Shown: positions 23,901-35,043 of the stretch, piece by piece
Position numbering within the stretch: the first letter of the stretch is position 1
Layout: each line of letters opens with the position of its first letter
Origin: Amyelois transitella
Lineage: Eukaryota > Arthropoda > Insecta > Lepidoptera > Pyralidae
Direction: 5' to 3'
DNA: 64,000 nt
NCBI RefSeq assembly: GCF_032362555.1
Contig: NC_083514.1
Span: 6,929,001 to 6,993,000 of the forward strand
Made by a program: the position numbers and the translations under genes
The notes under the pieces: model-generated
Told to the model about the DNA's origin: nothing
The model's input: the letters and a program-made list of their open reading frames with translations, nothing else
Databases searched by the model: none

Positions 23901-24236
23901 AATCTTATATCTTATAGGCAATACATACTTGTTTAAATGAGCACTAGATGCTTGAGTACCGGCGACTAAATAGGCAGTCATGGGGAACTGATCTCTGTCA
24001 CTACCAAGATTATCCATTATGATGTCGAAGCTGAGGCATGGAGCCCCAGTTTGGGCGTGGTGGAGCATCACATATGCTGACTGATCACAAACTAGCTGCT
24101 CATCCTCTTTCAGGGGCTGACCGGGTAAATAAGTCTGCGGTGTTTCGTCTTCTGCCGCACTACCTTCTTCATCCATATCATCTTCTTCACTGCCACTATC
24201 ACTAGCATCCATCTGGTCTTCAATTTCATTCGACAT
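14913..24236 (-). CDS. GRWD1: Glutamate-rich WD repeat-containing protein 1
   Basis: Seven exons in phase: 23929-24236, 23226-23388, 22562-22780, 22118-22254, 21836-21990, 15296-15513, 14913-15050, giving 445 aa (human protein about 446). The acidic N-terminus is followed by the H4-binding-type motif [15 protein letters not shown], an acidic EEEEEDEE run, then WD repeats: [60 protein letters not shown]. It ends in FKTISV as in the human protein. Family role: nuclear and nucleolar histone H3/H4 chaperone and ribosome-assembly factor. The exon 4 donor (CG then GTTGGA) is weak but phase and homology require it. Intron 5 (15514-21835) is inflated to 6.3 kb by a LINE. The gene shares a 333-bp divergent promoter with PTCD1. 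Confidence 0.95.
16387..16530 (+). pseudogene. Transposase-like exon fragment with snap-back insertion
   Basis: Around 16387 an ATG opens [17 protein letters not shown], then after a disturbed patch the peptide [19 protein letters not shown] follows and ends at a GTAAGTAT donor. The minus-strand segment at 42046-42160 gives NRNLSKIDIFMVG, FFATNTDFYFAEFRNVKT and the same GTAAGTAT donor, so both are copies of one exon. I recall similar N-terminal peptides on lepidopteran repeat-encoded proteins with SWIM/YqaJ-like domains, which is unverified. The frame is broken here by the inverted duplication at 16459-16493. Element ends were not found. Confidence 0.5.
16459..16493. repeat. Perfect hairpin, 15-bp arms, 5-nt loop
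   Basis: Left arm 16459-16473, loop CTTCA, right arm 16479-16493. The right arm codes the conserved KDNPDF peptide; the left arm is its inverted copy and interrupts the frame. Confidence 0.9.
17298..18167 (+). CDS. LINE ORF1 protein
   Basis: 289 aa from the first ATG (a TTG-initiated reading starts at 17292). The Lys-rich N-terminus is followed by a coiled coil (residues about 45-130, heptads in [17 protein letters not shown] and [11 protein letters not shown]) and then an RNA-binding-like fold: [12 protein letters not shown], then [19 protein letters not shown] and a [10 protein letters not shown] end. This arrangement is typical of RNP-forming ORF1 proteins of CR1/Jockey-type LINEs. Its last codons are CCA AAA AAC TAA, a -1 frameshift heptamer directly before the stop. 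Confidence 0.8.
   Translation: MSFMEGNSSSQPDLSKMGDRDLESKNISYRKRKVPDDSFSFQFIEFKKEILGILKDSAKSHNEKIDSINMNVSSIKDQLTEIKNTTQHLIAENANFKVQIFSLTNSIDATSEKVKSLENDFQQVKSSTPTAPLAQKAIQTMCNDLIAELQEREERKKNIIIVGIPEPHCEDMSEKRKADREKVHEITSSIYAECPKSDKIIRLGKYDPNKMRPLKVCFASPDVTLSILKNKVNNKDETVKIYSDKTPYEQECMKNLRYELQEREKNGEKNLIIKYIKGIPKIIKSQPKN
18158..18164 (+). other. Candidate -1 ribosomal frameshift site A AAA AAC
   Basis: The heptamer is in the correct X XXY YYZ phase relative to ORF1 and abuts the ORF1 stop codon (18165-18167). Slipping back one base enters the ORF2 frame, which is open from here to 21082. No downstream pseudoknot was worked out. Confidence 0.55.
18165..21082 (+). CDS. LINE ORF2: endonuclease and reverse transcriptase
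   Basis: About 970 aa if entered from the ORF1 end. APE-type endonuclease motifs run in order: LYANACSL (Asn), VVAETW (Glu), IFGDFNFN (Asp, Asn), and ALSDHRQ (Ser-Asp-His). The reverse transcriptase has [30 protein letters not shown] (motif A), [13 protein letters not shown] and LYADDTSL (catalytic YADD). The first ATG in frame is at 18359, after the first endonuclease motif, and the stretch 18165-18358 has no ATG at all. A normal AUG start would therefore remove part of the endonuclease. Start is given as the frameshift entry. No truncation at the 3' end. Confidence 0.85.
23133..23179. repeat. 18-bp minisatellite, 2.6 copies (GRWD1 intron 2)
   Basis: The unit CCAGAAACCACGGCACTG occurs twice exactly (23133-23150, 23151-23168), then 11 more bases of a third copy. 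Confidence 0.9.
23495..23715 (-). mobile_element. LINE-end-derived SINE (GRWD1 intron 1)
   Basis: Minus-oriented copy: GGGGGTAGACAGAGCCAACA, then a body with GTGACAGGTTGCTAGC, CATCCATGGGAAA and GGAGTGATCCTATTCTT, ending in TGCCCAGAACCCCACAGCA. Same family as 13490-13712. Confidence 0.7.
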
Positions 24237-24569
24237 ATTTTGGGTTTTCTGCAGAATTTGATAACGAATAAAAGAGATTTGCTCGGAGCGCAGCTCACAA
24301 GTTCGCCAACAACACGTGGGGTTGATCTCTTTGATTGACTTTGACATTGATTGACAATTTATTTTAAGTCTGTGAAAGTTAATCTTCAAGTCAGTGATTA
24401 CATGTCATTGTCGTAATGACAGTAAGTGTAATTCAAAATTCATACCTACAAACCCTACCAATGTTTTGAGGTTAGAAAAAGGACAGACAAAACAAAATAG
24501 AAAACAGAATTTTAGTTCATCAAAGTACAATTTATTTTATATGAGTTGCTTTGGATATATCTTTTTAAA
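24237..24569. promoter_or_regulatory. Short divergent promoter of GRWD1 and PTCD1
   Basis: 333 bp separate the two start codons, so both promoters and 5' UTRs must lie here. Pairing of a ribosome-assembly gene with a mitochondrial ribosome-related gene suggests shared control, but no specific factor site was identified. Confidence 0.65.
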
Positions 24570-27500
24570 ATGGCATTCAGGTGCTTAAAGTTATTAAGAG
24601 TATTTAGACAGAATTGTGTAATACATCGTAATTTACCTTCTGTCGCCACCTCCGAAGGGAACAGTAAGTTTTCTATGACCAAGGAATATAGGACAGAAGA
24701 TAATTTAAAATATTTCGGTGATCCAGACACATTTGGTACCTTGTCCAGAAAAATTAACTATGAAGAAGAAGTTACAGACGAAGGGGACATTCTCGAAGAA
24801 AAATATATCCAAAATGTACCTTTATCATCTCAAAAGCTGACAACAAGGCAGTACGCTGATATTATAAAGCAATATTTAAGTAACAAGAGAATCAAAGAAG
24901 CAATTGATGTATTGGAGAAGCGAATACTTATAGAAGATAGAGTCAAACCTGAAAATTATATCTACAATATTTTGATTGGAGCTTGTGCAGATGTGGGTTT
25001 CACTAAAAAAGCTTTTAAATTATATAATGATATGAAAAGGAGAGCAATTCAGCCTACAGGTGATACTTACACTTGCCTCTTTAATGCCTGTGCCAAAAGC
25101 CCTTTTCCCTCATATGGTTTAAAACAAGCTCAAAATTTAAGATCACTCATGCTTGAGAAAAAAATTGAGCCTAATATAACAAACTATAATGCTATGATTA
25201 AAGCATTTGCTCATTGTGGAGATTTATCAACTGCATTTGGCATAGTAGATGAAATGAAGTCAAAAAAAATTAAGATAAGAATTCATACTTTGAATCATCT
25301 TTTACATGCATGCATATCTGATAAAAACAGTGGTTTGAGGCATGCTCTTGTTGTTTGGAGGAAAATGTTGAAGTTGAGAGAAAAACCTAATATTTATTCA
25401 TTTAATTTAATGTTAAAATGTGTGAAAGAATGCAATTTAGGAAGTAAGGAAGATATTGAACAATTATTAGAAGTCATCCATGAACATTTTATGTTACATG
25501 GGAATACTGGAAATAAACTGTTATCACAGGAAGTCAAAGAAATAGAGAATGCTGAAATTGGTATTAAACTAATACCTTCAGAAAATATCCATGCATTTGA
25601 AGAGAACAATAAACATGAAGCTTCAAAATTAATATCAGTAGACGAAAATAAGGTCCCTGTAATACAGGCTGGTATTAAACTAATATCTTCAGAAAATATC
25701 CATGCATTTGAAGAGAACAATAAACATGAAGCTTCAAAATTAACATCAGTAGATGAAAATAAGGTCCCTGTAATACAGGGTAATGATGAAAAAATATCCT
25801 TAAAATTTATACATACTGTGAATCTACCAGTGCCATTAACACAAATAAGGACAGTACCTAATTTATTGTCAAAGAATATCAATATGAACCAAGTATTGGC
25901 ATTACAAGAAGTTCATACCCTTCAGGACAAATTTGCCGTTTTGGGCGGTCAAGATGACTTTTTGAAAGAAATGGAAGTATACTCGGTGAAGCCTGACATC
26001 AAAACATTCACACAAATGTTACCTTTGATTGATGACAATCAGGAAGCTGAAATAAGGTTGTTAGATACTATGAAGAAGTTAGAAATAAAGGCTGATATAG
26101 ATTTTTACAACATGCTTATTAAGAAAAGATGTTTGAGATCTGATTATGTTGGTGCCTTTGTGAGTTACACTTTTATAAAAATTTTTGTTAGCTCTTACTC
26201 AGTGACATAATGTGTGACTTTTCATTAAAATGTTCCAGGATGTTAAGAACATTATCCTAGCAGAATCCAAATTCCGAAAGAAGAAATATAGACTTAAGAA
26301 AAAACTTAGATTAAATATGAATGTTATGACATATGGTACCTTAGCACTGGCCTGTCGGACTAAGGAGCAGGCAGAAGAATTACTCAGTGAGATGAAAGAA
26401 CATCAGTTGAAGTGAGTATGCTACGAACTAAAAAACATATAAATATATGCTATATGGGTAGACATAGCCAAGTCTTGAAAATACTAATAGGCCTTGTTCA
26501 GCTGTTTGGCGTAATGATAGAATTGAGATTCAAATAATGACAGGTTGCTATTCAAATAGTGAAAAGAAACCCAAGATAAGTCGCTTTTTATGACATCCAT
26601 AGGAAAAAGATGAAGTGGTCCTATTCTTTATTCTATTCATGCCAGGAACCACACGGCATGCAAAAATAGACATAGATTTTAGAATTTTGCTGGTTGCTAA
26701 TTTAAAGTTCCTAATAATACTTAAGTTGCTTACTTAATAAAAAGTATTATTAAGGTAGATAAAGCATGATGAGACGTGGTTAAGTTTGGTAAGCAATATG
26801 AATGTATGCTTACTAATGTTCTTTCCGAAAAGTGGTCATTGAAACAATTATTCATTTTTCAGAGTCAACATAGTAATTCTAGGAACACTGTTGAGACAAG
26901 GCACCACAACCAGCAGCTTTGGGTATATACTATATGTGATGAATGTCGTGAAGCAAGAAAATATAAAAGTCAATGATATTTTCCTCAAGCATTTGGAAGA
27001 TTTCAATGAGAAATGTGCATCAATAATTCAGGTTTGTATGCAAAACTTTTAATTGAATTGTGACTTACAAATCTCGCATTTATAACAGTTAGGACTCAAC
27101 TCTCTTTCCTCAAAACTCAATATCAATTTGGATTGGGATCTTTCAGAGTTCCCGACCGCGTTCTCAGCTGTAATATGCCTTTTTTTTAACAGATTTAACC
27201 TTTTAAGCGCTTGGCTAAATATCAATTGTCGTGCCCCTAGCGCGCCGCTACAAATCGATAAAATAATACCTACAATAAATAAGGAGGAGTAATCGTTGTA
27301 TCGATAAAAAAAAGTCAAAAAGTTTTTTATGTTTTTATTTAAAATCAGCCTTCTTGTATCACAATCATTCATCTTTAAGGTGAAAGCTTATCTCTAAGTG
27401 AAAATTAGTAAAATTTCCGAAATCTAACTTATTTTGACTAATTCTTTGTGAGAGCGAATGGAGCGACCGTTTTAATAATTCTTATGTTTAAAGTTATACT

Positions 27501-28351
27501 TGTTATTGTCGCAAATCGTATTTTGATCAAGTTACAACTTGTCACTGATAAGTAAATTACAAAAAACACATAAAAATTTGAATTTCGCGGGCTACATCGG
27601 AGCTTCCACCTTAAGCTAACAAGTAAATGTTTACATATACCAGTTACTAATCCCATCCCTATGGTCATATTTATGCGACACGCGCGATAGACACCGAAGA
27701 AAAGTCCGAGCTGCCAATTACTTATTTTTGTTTAAGTTTTTTCAATGCTTAGAGCTATGAAACATAATTTTAAGTAATTGTTGTAATAAATAGCTCTATT
27801 CAATAATAGTTTTAGTTATACCACGAAGTTAATAGGACGATAATAGAACGAAAAAATCATGGATATTCTCTGTCGCAGAAATACGACACGGGCGGTAGGG
27901 GCACGGCAATATTTGTCGCATATATGCGACTCGCGCGGTTAAAAGGTTAAAAAAAAAAGGTTTCTCCTTTCATCTATTTATCCACTTTATGAATTGATTT
28001 CAAAGCACGTTACGGCTTAGCGCATTCTTTGCTTTACCGAAAATCGGACACATCTTGTGATCAAAATTTCATAATTTTTAAGATTGTAATATGGTAGTAC
28101 AACGCTTATTTCAGAATCAGCAGAAAACGCATTCAGATGTATTTACCAAAGCATACAGAAACTTTACAAAAGTATATAACGATTGGTTAAAACAAGTAGA
28201 CATTCAAGAGGCTTTGAAACCTGAGCATCCTTGGGCACAGTTCCAAGAGCCATATCCAGAAACAGTCCAAAGAACAAACTTTGAAATAAAGGAGCCAAAG
28301 AAATTCTATAAAAGGAAAAGGAGCAAGTATGTGGCATATAAAGCTATTTAA
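24570..28351 (+). CDS. PTCD1: Pentatricopeptide repeat domain protein 1, mitochondrial
   Basis: Four exons in phase: 24570-26159, 26239-26411, 26863-27031, 28115-28351, giving 722 aa (human about 700). A basic N-terminus with Arg and no acidic residues (MAFRCLKLLRVFRQNC) fits a mitochondrial presequence. Then comes the family signature FGTLS and tandem 35-residue PPR helices: NYIYNILIGACADVG, TYTCLFNACAKSP, NYNAMIKAFAHCGDL, TLNHLLHACISD, YSFNLMLKCVKEC, and more after the linker (TFTQMLPLIDD, FYNMLIKKRCL). Known role in animals: binds mitochondrial RNAs (leucine tRNAs, 16S rRNA) and supports the large mitoribosome. The linker carries an in-frame 37-residue tandem duplication. The poly(A) hexamer AATAAA overlaps the TAA stop at 28349-28355. 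Intron 3 holds a piggyBac-like MITE. Confidence 0.92.
25560..25781 (+). repeat. 111-bp in-frame tandem duplication inside PTCD1
   Basis: Unit 1 is 25560-25670, unit 2 is 25671-25781, differing at only a few bases (for example IPSENIHAF versus ISSENIHAF). It adds 37 residues to the disordered linker between PPR blocks and keeps the frame, pointing to recent slippage or unequal crossing-over. Confidence 0.9.
26445..26665 (-). mobile_element. LINE-end-derived SINE (PTCD1 intron 2)
   Basis: Minus-oriented copy with GATAGAATTGAGATTCAAAT, AATGACAGGTTGCTA, TTTTTATGACATCCATAGG and GTGGTCCTATTCTTTAT, ending GCCAGGAACCACACGGC. Same family as 13490-13712. Confidence 0.7.
27199..27946. mobile_element. 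piggyBac-like MITE (PTCD1 intron 3)
   Basis: 748 bp flanked on both sides by TTAA (27195-27198 and 27947-27950). The ends read CCTTTTAAGCGC and, reversed, CCTTTTAACCGC, and both sides share the inner block CGTGCCCCTA[GC]CGC. TTAA target and CC-initial ends are the piggyBac hallmark. No transposase is encoded, so it is non-autonomous. Confidence 0.75.
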
Positions 28352-28504
28352 TAAAACCATTTTCTGTTATAATTTTTTTTTTTTTTATTTTACCACCAGG
28401 CAAGTAAATATACAAAAAGGGATAGAAACAAAGAACTTGCTTAATTCTGATTACTTTCTACTATTATTTTACTTGGTTTGAGGGTTTCAATTAGAAAAAA
28501 GCAT

Positions 28505-31500
28505 TTATATCTTGAAGTGATGAAGTTTCCTGTTGAGCTCCTCGAATTTTAATAGCTTGCGGATGAAAAAGTCGCCGTAACGATGTGCTACCTTTGTGTC
28601 GGCGATGTGGATCATGTCGTTGTCAATGTAGAAGTCCAACTGCAAAAAAATATTAAAGTTAGGTGATAAAAATTACCAAATTAAGATAATTTTCTTAGAT
28701 TTAGTAGCAATATATGGTCAAAAGAAATTCTGATGGACTAATTCATGGAAGTAAGATTCATAGATAGTGCTAACTAACACTATAGTTATATTAGTATTGC
28801 TGAATGTGAAACAGCAACATTGTGTGTAATGTTAATCTTCGTAACATAAACAGCATGGAAGATCAAAATACAATAAACACCATCTTTCACATTCTACCAT
28901 ATGATATGAATCCCGGCATTTTAAAATAGAACCATTTCATATAGTTTTCATGATACCTGCGGGGGGCTGACGGGAGTCGCAACGTGCAAAACTCGCTTAT
29001 CCAATCTTGTATCATAGTCAAAAGGCAAACACTGGTCTTTGAACACTCTGGAGAAATGAGAATATAACCGTTACTAACGCCGGAGGAAGAAGAATTACCT
29101 CTGATCCACTCTGGAACTTGCCATCCAGCCCGCTGGGGCCCTTGGTCCACACGACATTCTTCATCTTGTGCTTGAAGCAGAGTAAATGTATGGCGAGGGC
29201 GGCGTGTTCCCTGGCGGCGTCCCGTTCTCCGCCGCGCGCCGCCGACATGAAGGCGGCGAGTTTCGCGAGCGGCAGCGTCGTGTAAAGTTTCAGGTACGAG
29301 CGGATAGTTGGCAGCATTTTTTGCTGTCGCACCTAAGACATTTTATCAATACAGTGTCATAAAGTAAATAAAAAATTGAGTTTTCCCCAACTACGAATAG
29401 TAAGAGAGGGTAATAACTAAATATTAAAGCAAGTACAGGGCTCAAGGTTAATGGTGTGAATGTGGAGAATAGTTCTTTATTGTAAGTCAATACTGTTTCT
29501 TCAAAATTGCAGCCAGAGTGTAAAATTTTTGGGTTAGGTTATTCACAAATTAGATAATAGTTTGAATACTACGTCGATTTCATCAAATCATTGGTACCTC
29601 ATCCATGAAGACCTGGGTCTGGTGTTTGACGGCGTCCTTGCCGTAGTTGGAGCCGGGCTCGATGGGCGGCGGGCACGGCGACAGGAACTTGGGGCACGCG
29701 AACGTGAAGCAGCTCTCGAACTCGCCGAGATCCCCATACTGCATCTTGAACATCTTCTCGTGGTAGTTCTTCTCGCGGAGCACCTGAAATGTACACATGC
29801 AAACATAAATTGACGTCTATATGCCTTGCGGGGTAGACAGAGCCAACAGTCTGAAAGGCCACGTTCAACTGTACACATTAAGTTTAATTTCATATTTTCC
29901 ATATGTCATGTTCATAGAATCATAAGTTGTAAGTACTAGTGATAGTGACGACGCAACTGATGGTTGTTACACCATGGCACATTTTTTTTTATTTAATTTT
30001 GGTAATCCCGTGATATCAACAACAAGCTTTCATGAAGTTATAAGTGAATCAAAAGAAGTATGTAGGGATGGTGGTTGCAATGACAATTGAAAAGATGTTG
30101 TCCCTTTCTACCCCTATGAGATAGATTTTTTAATGTATGTAAATATTTTTTTTATATTTTTCTGTGGTCAATATCACGTGTAAAAACTTCTCAACCAACT
30201 CTGAAGAATTTTACATGGAGAGAATTGGAACTCGCATATAATGTTATGCATAATGCCTCCATAGTCAAAGTAGCAGGTAAATATAGGATAGTGGACAATT
30301 ATGTTTCTATGTAAAACTGACCTGCTGAATAGACTCATCAACGCACTGGGGATGCAGCACCAGGCAGATAGCGAGCAAATGGTACATCTGATCAGTCTGC
30401 TTGTTGATCTGATCGTTCTGGTACGAACGTGACGAAAACAGCTGTTTCGTCCGCTGCATGTATAAAAGTGCTGAGGATAGAGTGCGGATCGCGTCAGAAT
30501 AACGCCTCATCATCATATATGCAAAGCCCACATAGTATGATGTGGAGATCTGGCACGCTGGTACGTGAGAGTATTGCGACTTCTTGTGCAACTCGATGTT
30601 TTCCAGGACCTGATAATAGAAGTAAATTTATTAATCTTTATAATTATTTGTTTACTATCATATAAATGATGAGATTTTAAAATAATTAAGTGATACTGCA
30701 ATAGCTCCTTGGCAAATGGCTATATGGAACTCAACTTGATCCTATTGTATGATATAGTAAATCTCCATAGATATATTTATTTATGCCTGGTGAAAGTTTG
30801 TCTACTCGTATTAAGAAAATCATCAACGTAAAAATTTGTAACTATAATAGAATATAATTTTCATATAACTGGATAGAGTACCTTAATTGCCTGATAGTAA
30901 TCCCCAAGCAATGAATGCAAGCGCAGCAGACCAACCAACGAGAAGTACCCCAGCATCTTGTACAACGAGTGGCGTCCGAACTCGCCCGCGACAGAGTCGG
31001 GGTCGCCGCCAGTAGCATACACCTGAAATAACCATATAGTACGTGATATGCCGGGAAAATAACATACCTCGAGTTTTAAAGTACAGGCCTGGTAAGACTC
31101 CTTCCTTTTATGTACTTTTAACTACACATGTAAAAATAAATATTTCGCCATTTTGGTGCGGCTTGTGCTGATATTGGCGTGAGCATCCATGGTGATGGAA
31201 CTACTTGTGTGGTATGTTATTCCACTTACACACAAATACACATAAATTTTCGTATGTGATATAAGCACAAAAAGTGTCGTTTTTCCATTTAACGCATCTA
31301 TAGTCAATCAATGTGAACCATTGAAATATAGAAAAAAAAAACCACAACAAACTCATTTTCTTACATTATTATCTTACTTGAATATATTTACCTCAAGCTG
31401 CCGCTTGATGTTAGACTTGTCGACGAGCGAGTGCAGAACATTGAGGATGCACAGAACATTCCATGCCTTGTTCTCAGTATTGAGAGCCTCAATCTCAGCT

Positions 31501-33577
31501 GGACTCAACTTGGAAGTGCGCGATCTGTGACCATTAAATTTAATGCATAGAACAAAACTATTAGTGGAGCTATTACCATGATTCAATATGAATATGGGTA
31601 GGGTTGCCATCTCTAAAATTTAGAAAACCGGACAACACGCGCGAAAACCCCGGATTTTAGAGTCCGAAAGCCGGACGTGTCAACAAGATCTTTTAAACAT
31701 ATACAATGCAATAAAAGACATTTGAAAAGGTCATAAATCCCTTTTTTTATTTATTCATTATTTTAACAACACAGAACCATATTACAATTTGTTACAAATT
31801 GTTTATATAAATCAGCTTTTTTAACGGTGAATATACTTGGTTCGTCGTTCGGTGTGCGAGCATAGTGCGATACTCGCGGGCGGCCCAAATTTTTTTTATT
31901 TATTAATTTTTTAAAACCTGGTCTACAAATAAAACCTTCCCCAGACGCTCCCCGGATATCCTCTAAACTAGGACAAATCCGGGGAAACCCGGACGGATGG
32001 CAACCCTAAATATGGGTAAGCTCCCCTGCAACAATTGAGCAGGTCAGACAGGAATCATTTCATATAAAAACCTGACTTACCCAAACCAAGATCAGACTCA
32101 AAAGACGCACCCTGGCCTCCTCTTCAAAGAGATGAGAATGTAACTGTGATTGATGCCAGGAGGCAGAAGACGAAGTGAATGAAATAAAGTGTGTGGACAT
32201 AGAAAGGATGAGGTGTGATTACAAATGTCTTTCGAGCAAGTAATCTATTTGTTTTTTTATTATCTTTAGACAAGCTGTGAATAATTTTCATCCTTGTTGC
32301 CTGCGAATCATTAATGAAATAGCATACCTATATTGTGCAAATGACTGGAACTGATACACAAATTCATCAATCAGCTCCCAGAGCCACTGGTCGGGCAGTT
32401 CTAGTGGCACAGGTGTCTCTGCAGATAGGATGTAGTTAAACAAGTCACAGTAGTTGTAGAATGAATGGAAGCGTTGCTCGGGCTTCGGGCCGCCGGGAAC
32501 ACGAGCATATATGTCCCGGTAGTATAGCTCCTTGTAAAGGATCATGAAGACCTGTAATCATTAGGTTTGTAGTTGTTTTAATCAGTGAACTTGTACTCAG
32601 AGAAATTTCAAATATTTTACTGATAAAACGGGCTGCATCTATTTTCAAAACATAGTAAATTTTTAAGCATGTTAAATATATTTGAAAATTTAGCAATAAC
32701 TTATAAAAATGTAGAAATGCTCAATAAGTAAAGATAAATCATAAATTCATAAACAATAATCAGCAACATAGGTTATCCGTAGTTTGTACTTGAATAAGAA
32801 CAAAAAATTAAGCAATAGGTTTGTACTTTCACTACACAAAAGTGAAAAGTAAATACTCACATGATCATTATCCACTATAGGTGCAACCTCACTCTCATCA
32901 GGCCACGGAGTGCTCTCAAAATACTGCTCAGTGAGTTTTGGGAAGGTGTTCTCATAGAGGTTCAAGATCTCATATGTGACACCTTCAGTGATCATGTTGC
33001 GGAAATACACAAGGAACTTCTTGACCTGAAAAGACGATTCTTCTTGTAGAGAATTGGCTAGCAAACTGTCACTAACTGTACTTAAATTCCATCATTATGC
33101 TGTACAGCTGATCATATGTTTCCGAGATTGATGGCTCTGTTTACCAAAAAGAGACAGACGTATATGTATGTATGCGTAAAATGTATAGGAAATGACATAA
33201 AGATTAGAGTGGATACAAACAAACACTCTTTCCTCTTTGTACATATTAGTATTTCTCTTTTGTAAAGCGTAAAAATAAAAAAACTAATTTCAGTGATATT
33301 ATCGAACATTCATTGATGAGGTTAAAATTATTACTTACCATGTCGGGCATCTTGTAGTACGACCTGTCGTAATCCAAGTCATATTGGGGGTCCCCCGTAT
33401 GCGGCTCATAATCGCCATAGGATTCATATCCTCCCTAAAATAATAAAAATATTTTATTATGGTCGATTGTTCAAGAAAAGAGAAAATAGTAATTTCTATC
33501 GTTGCGAGGTTATCATATCGGAACTCTGTGATAAAGTGAAACATTAAAACCTCATTATAGTCGTCACTGGAATACAT
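28505..33577 (-). CDS. eIF3l: Eukaryotic translation initiation factor 3 subunit L
   Basis: Ten exons in phase: 33551-33577, 33339-33434, 33025 down to 32861, 32328-32551, 31392-31524, 30882-31022, 30322-30609, 29598-29783, 29099-29332, 28505-28639, giving 542 aa (human 564). The sequence follows the family closely: [71 protein letters not shown], and [20 protein letters not shown] (helical repeats), then the PCI-type C-terminus [20 protein letters not shown] and [14 protein letters not shown]. eIF3l is a PCI subunit of the eIF3 complex that loads mRNA on the 40S ribosome, in the cytoplasm. The first donor (GAG then GTTTTA) is weak, but phase and homology support it. Introns hold a hAT MITE and SINE pieces. 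Stop codons of this gene and PTCD1 are 153 bp apart. Confidence 0.96.
29810..29875 (-). repeat. LINE-end-derived SINE, partial (eIF3l intron 7)
   Basis: Contains GACGTCTATATGCCTTGCGG and GTAGACAGAGCCAACAGTCT, then a body start with GCCACGTTCAACTG; only the tail third of the repeat remains. Confidence 0.6.
31599..32008. mobile_element. hAT-like MITE with perfect 8-bp TSD (eIF3l intron 4)
   Basis: 410 bp with inverted ends TAGGGTTGCCATC and GATGGCAACCCTA, flanked by identical AATATGGG at 31591-31598 and 32009-32016. An 8-bp target duplication is the hAT hallmark. No transposase frame. Subterminal CCGGA and CCGGG motifs occur near both ends. Confidence 0.88.
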
Positions 33578-34364
33578 TTCGATTATTTTATAACAATAAT
33601 TTCCAACTTTAATTAATGGTAAATAAAATCTTTTATTTCCAATTCAATTTATATAGATTTCGGTAAGATGACATTTCCACGCCACCATTCAAACAGAAAC
33701 TTTCATCAGTGTCGCCAACTATCTCTGACGAGAAGGCGCCAAGAACAAGCGCTTATACGACATTTATAGTATTATATTAAATAAATCTTCTTTAAACCTT
33801 ATTTTTGCTTGTCTATTTAGTTTTCTTTTAAAGTTCCATGAAATCTTTGAATATCATTACTTTTTAAAAAGCGCAAATTTATTAAAAATGGGTGTAGATG
33901 TGGCCAAGAAGACGCTAGATTTAATGCCGAAAACGCTAAATTGTAAATACTGACTTTTAGTGCTTAGTGATAGTGATGTAAAATTGACAATCAATTGATA
34001 CTCGACTATCTATTGTAAAAAAATTAATATAAAAACGAGAGTCAAACAGTCGCGATTTAGATTAGACATTATTTATTTGCCCGTTTAACTTAGATCAGCT
34101 ACAATAAATAAAACTTTGTCGATTTCGACATTTAAACCGCAGGCTATAAAGCTAAAGGCCAACTTTATAGTTCTAAAATCATTTTATTTTTACATTCCAG
34201 GAGCTACTTTAATAGCCCCTCGAAAACAAATGAAACAATATTGCTCAAACTAAATCTAAAGCTGTTGCAGTAGAGCACACAATTAATACTTGGCTCTTCT
34301 ACCTCTTGGCTTTATACCAAGACCCAAATTAAAATTTTTTAACTTTTATTTTTATTATGGGACA

Positions 34365-34565
34365 CACAACCAGGATACGCCCTTGATCATGGATTTTGGG
34401 TGAGCGCCACCTTGGCAGGTGATCTTGATTGGAATATGATTATTCATCTACAATCACCAGAATGGGCAAGTTTCGTCGTGATGTTTTCCCTCATCATAAA
34501 AGTTACACTTTGTATTTAAATTAATGACCAAAACTTCTTAAATAGTCAACGGTCACCTACCACTT
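34365..34565 (+). repeat. Interspersed repeat family X, copy 2
   Basis: Blocks GCCCTTGATCATGGATTTTGG and CGTCGTGATGTTTTCCCTCA correspond to the copy at 9405-9715. Diverged. Confidence 0.4.
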
Positions 34566-34694
34566 GCGCATTACTCATTTTAACGAGGCACCATATCGAT
34601 CACTGACGCTCTTCTATTACTAAAAGTCTCGTTTACTCTTAACTTTTTGCTGAACATAAGAAAGTGAATGGCGAAAGAAAGCGAGAAGCGAAAA

Positions 34695-34740
34695 CGTTTG
34701 ACTCCGTCTACCCCGCAAGGGATATAGACGTGATTACATC
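34695..34740 (+). repeat. LINE-end-derived SINE tail fragment
   Basis: CGTCTACCCCGCAAGGGATA then TAGACGTGATTACAT, the 3' end block of the short repeat and of the RTE-like LINE, in plus orientation. Confidence 0.6.
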
Positions 34741-35043
34741 TTATGTTATGTTATGCATAATATAACAATAACCGTGAGCGGAACCGCGGGTAACAGCTAG
34801 TATTAAATAAAATAAATATAATATTATAGAGATTAAAAATAATTTACTGATTTACTAATGCCATCTATGATTTAAAATTTCCAAAATAAAATAATGTATA
34901 AAAGATCTACAACACTATAAGAACTATTTTTCCCGGTTTAAAAATCTCGTGAGCCCTTTATAAAGCTGCGCTTTATCGTTAGTAAATTACAGATGTAGGT
35001 GATGTAAAGTATAGACTCCTAGTTAATAAGTCCTAGGACTTTA

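Noticed and set aside
27049-27668. Minus-strand frames in PTCD1 intron 3
   Set aside because: They fall in and around the piggyBac-like MITE and show no transposase motif.
29562-29902. Several frames on both strands around eIF3L exon 8
   Set aside because: All overlap the GC-rich coding exon 29598-29783 in other frames; only the eIF3L frame has homology.
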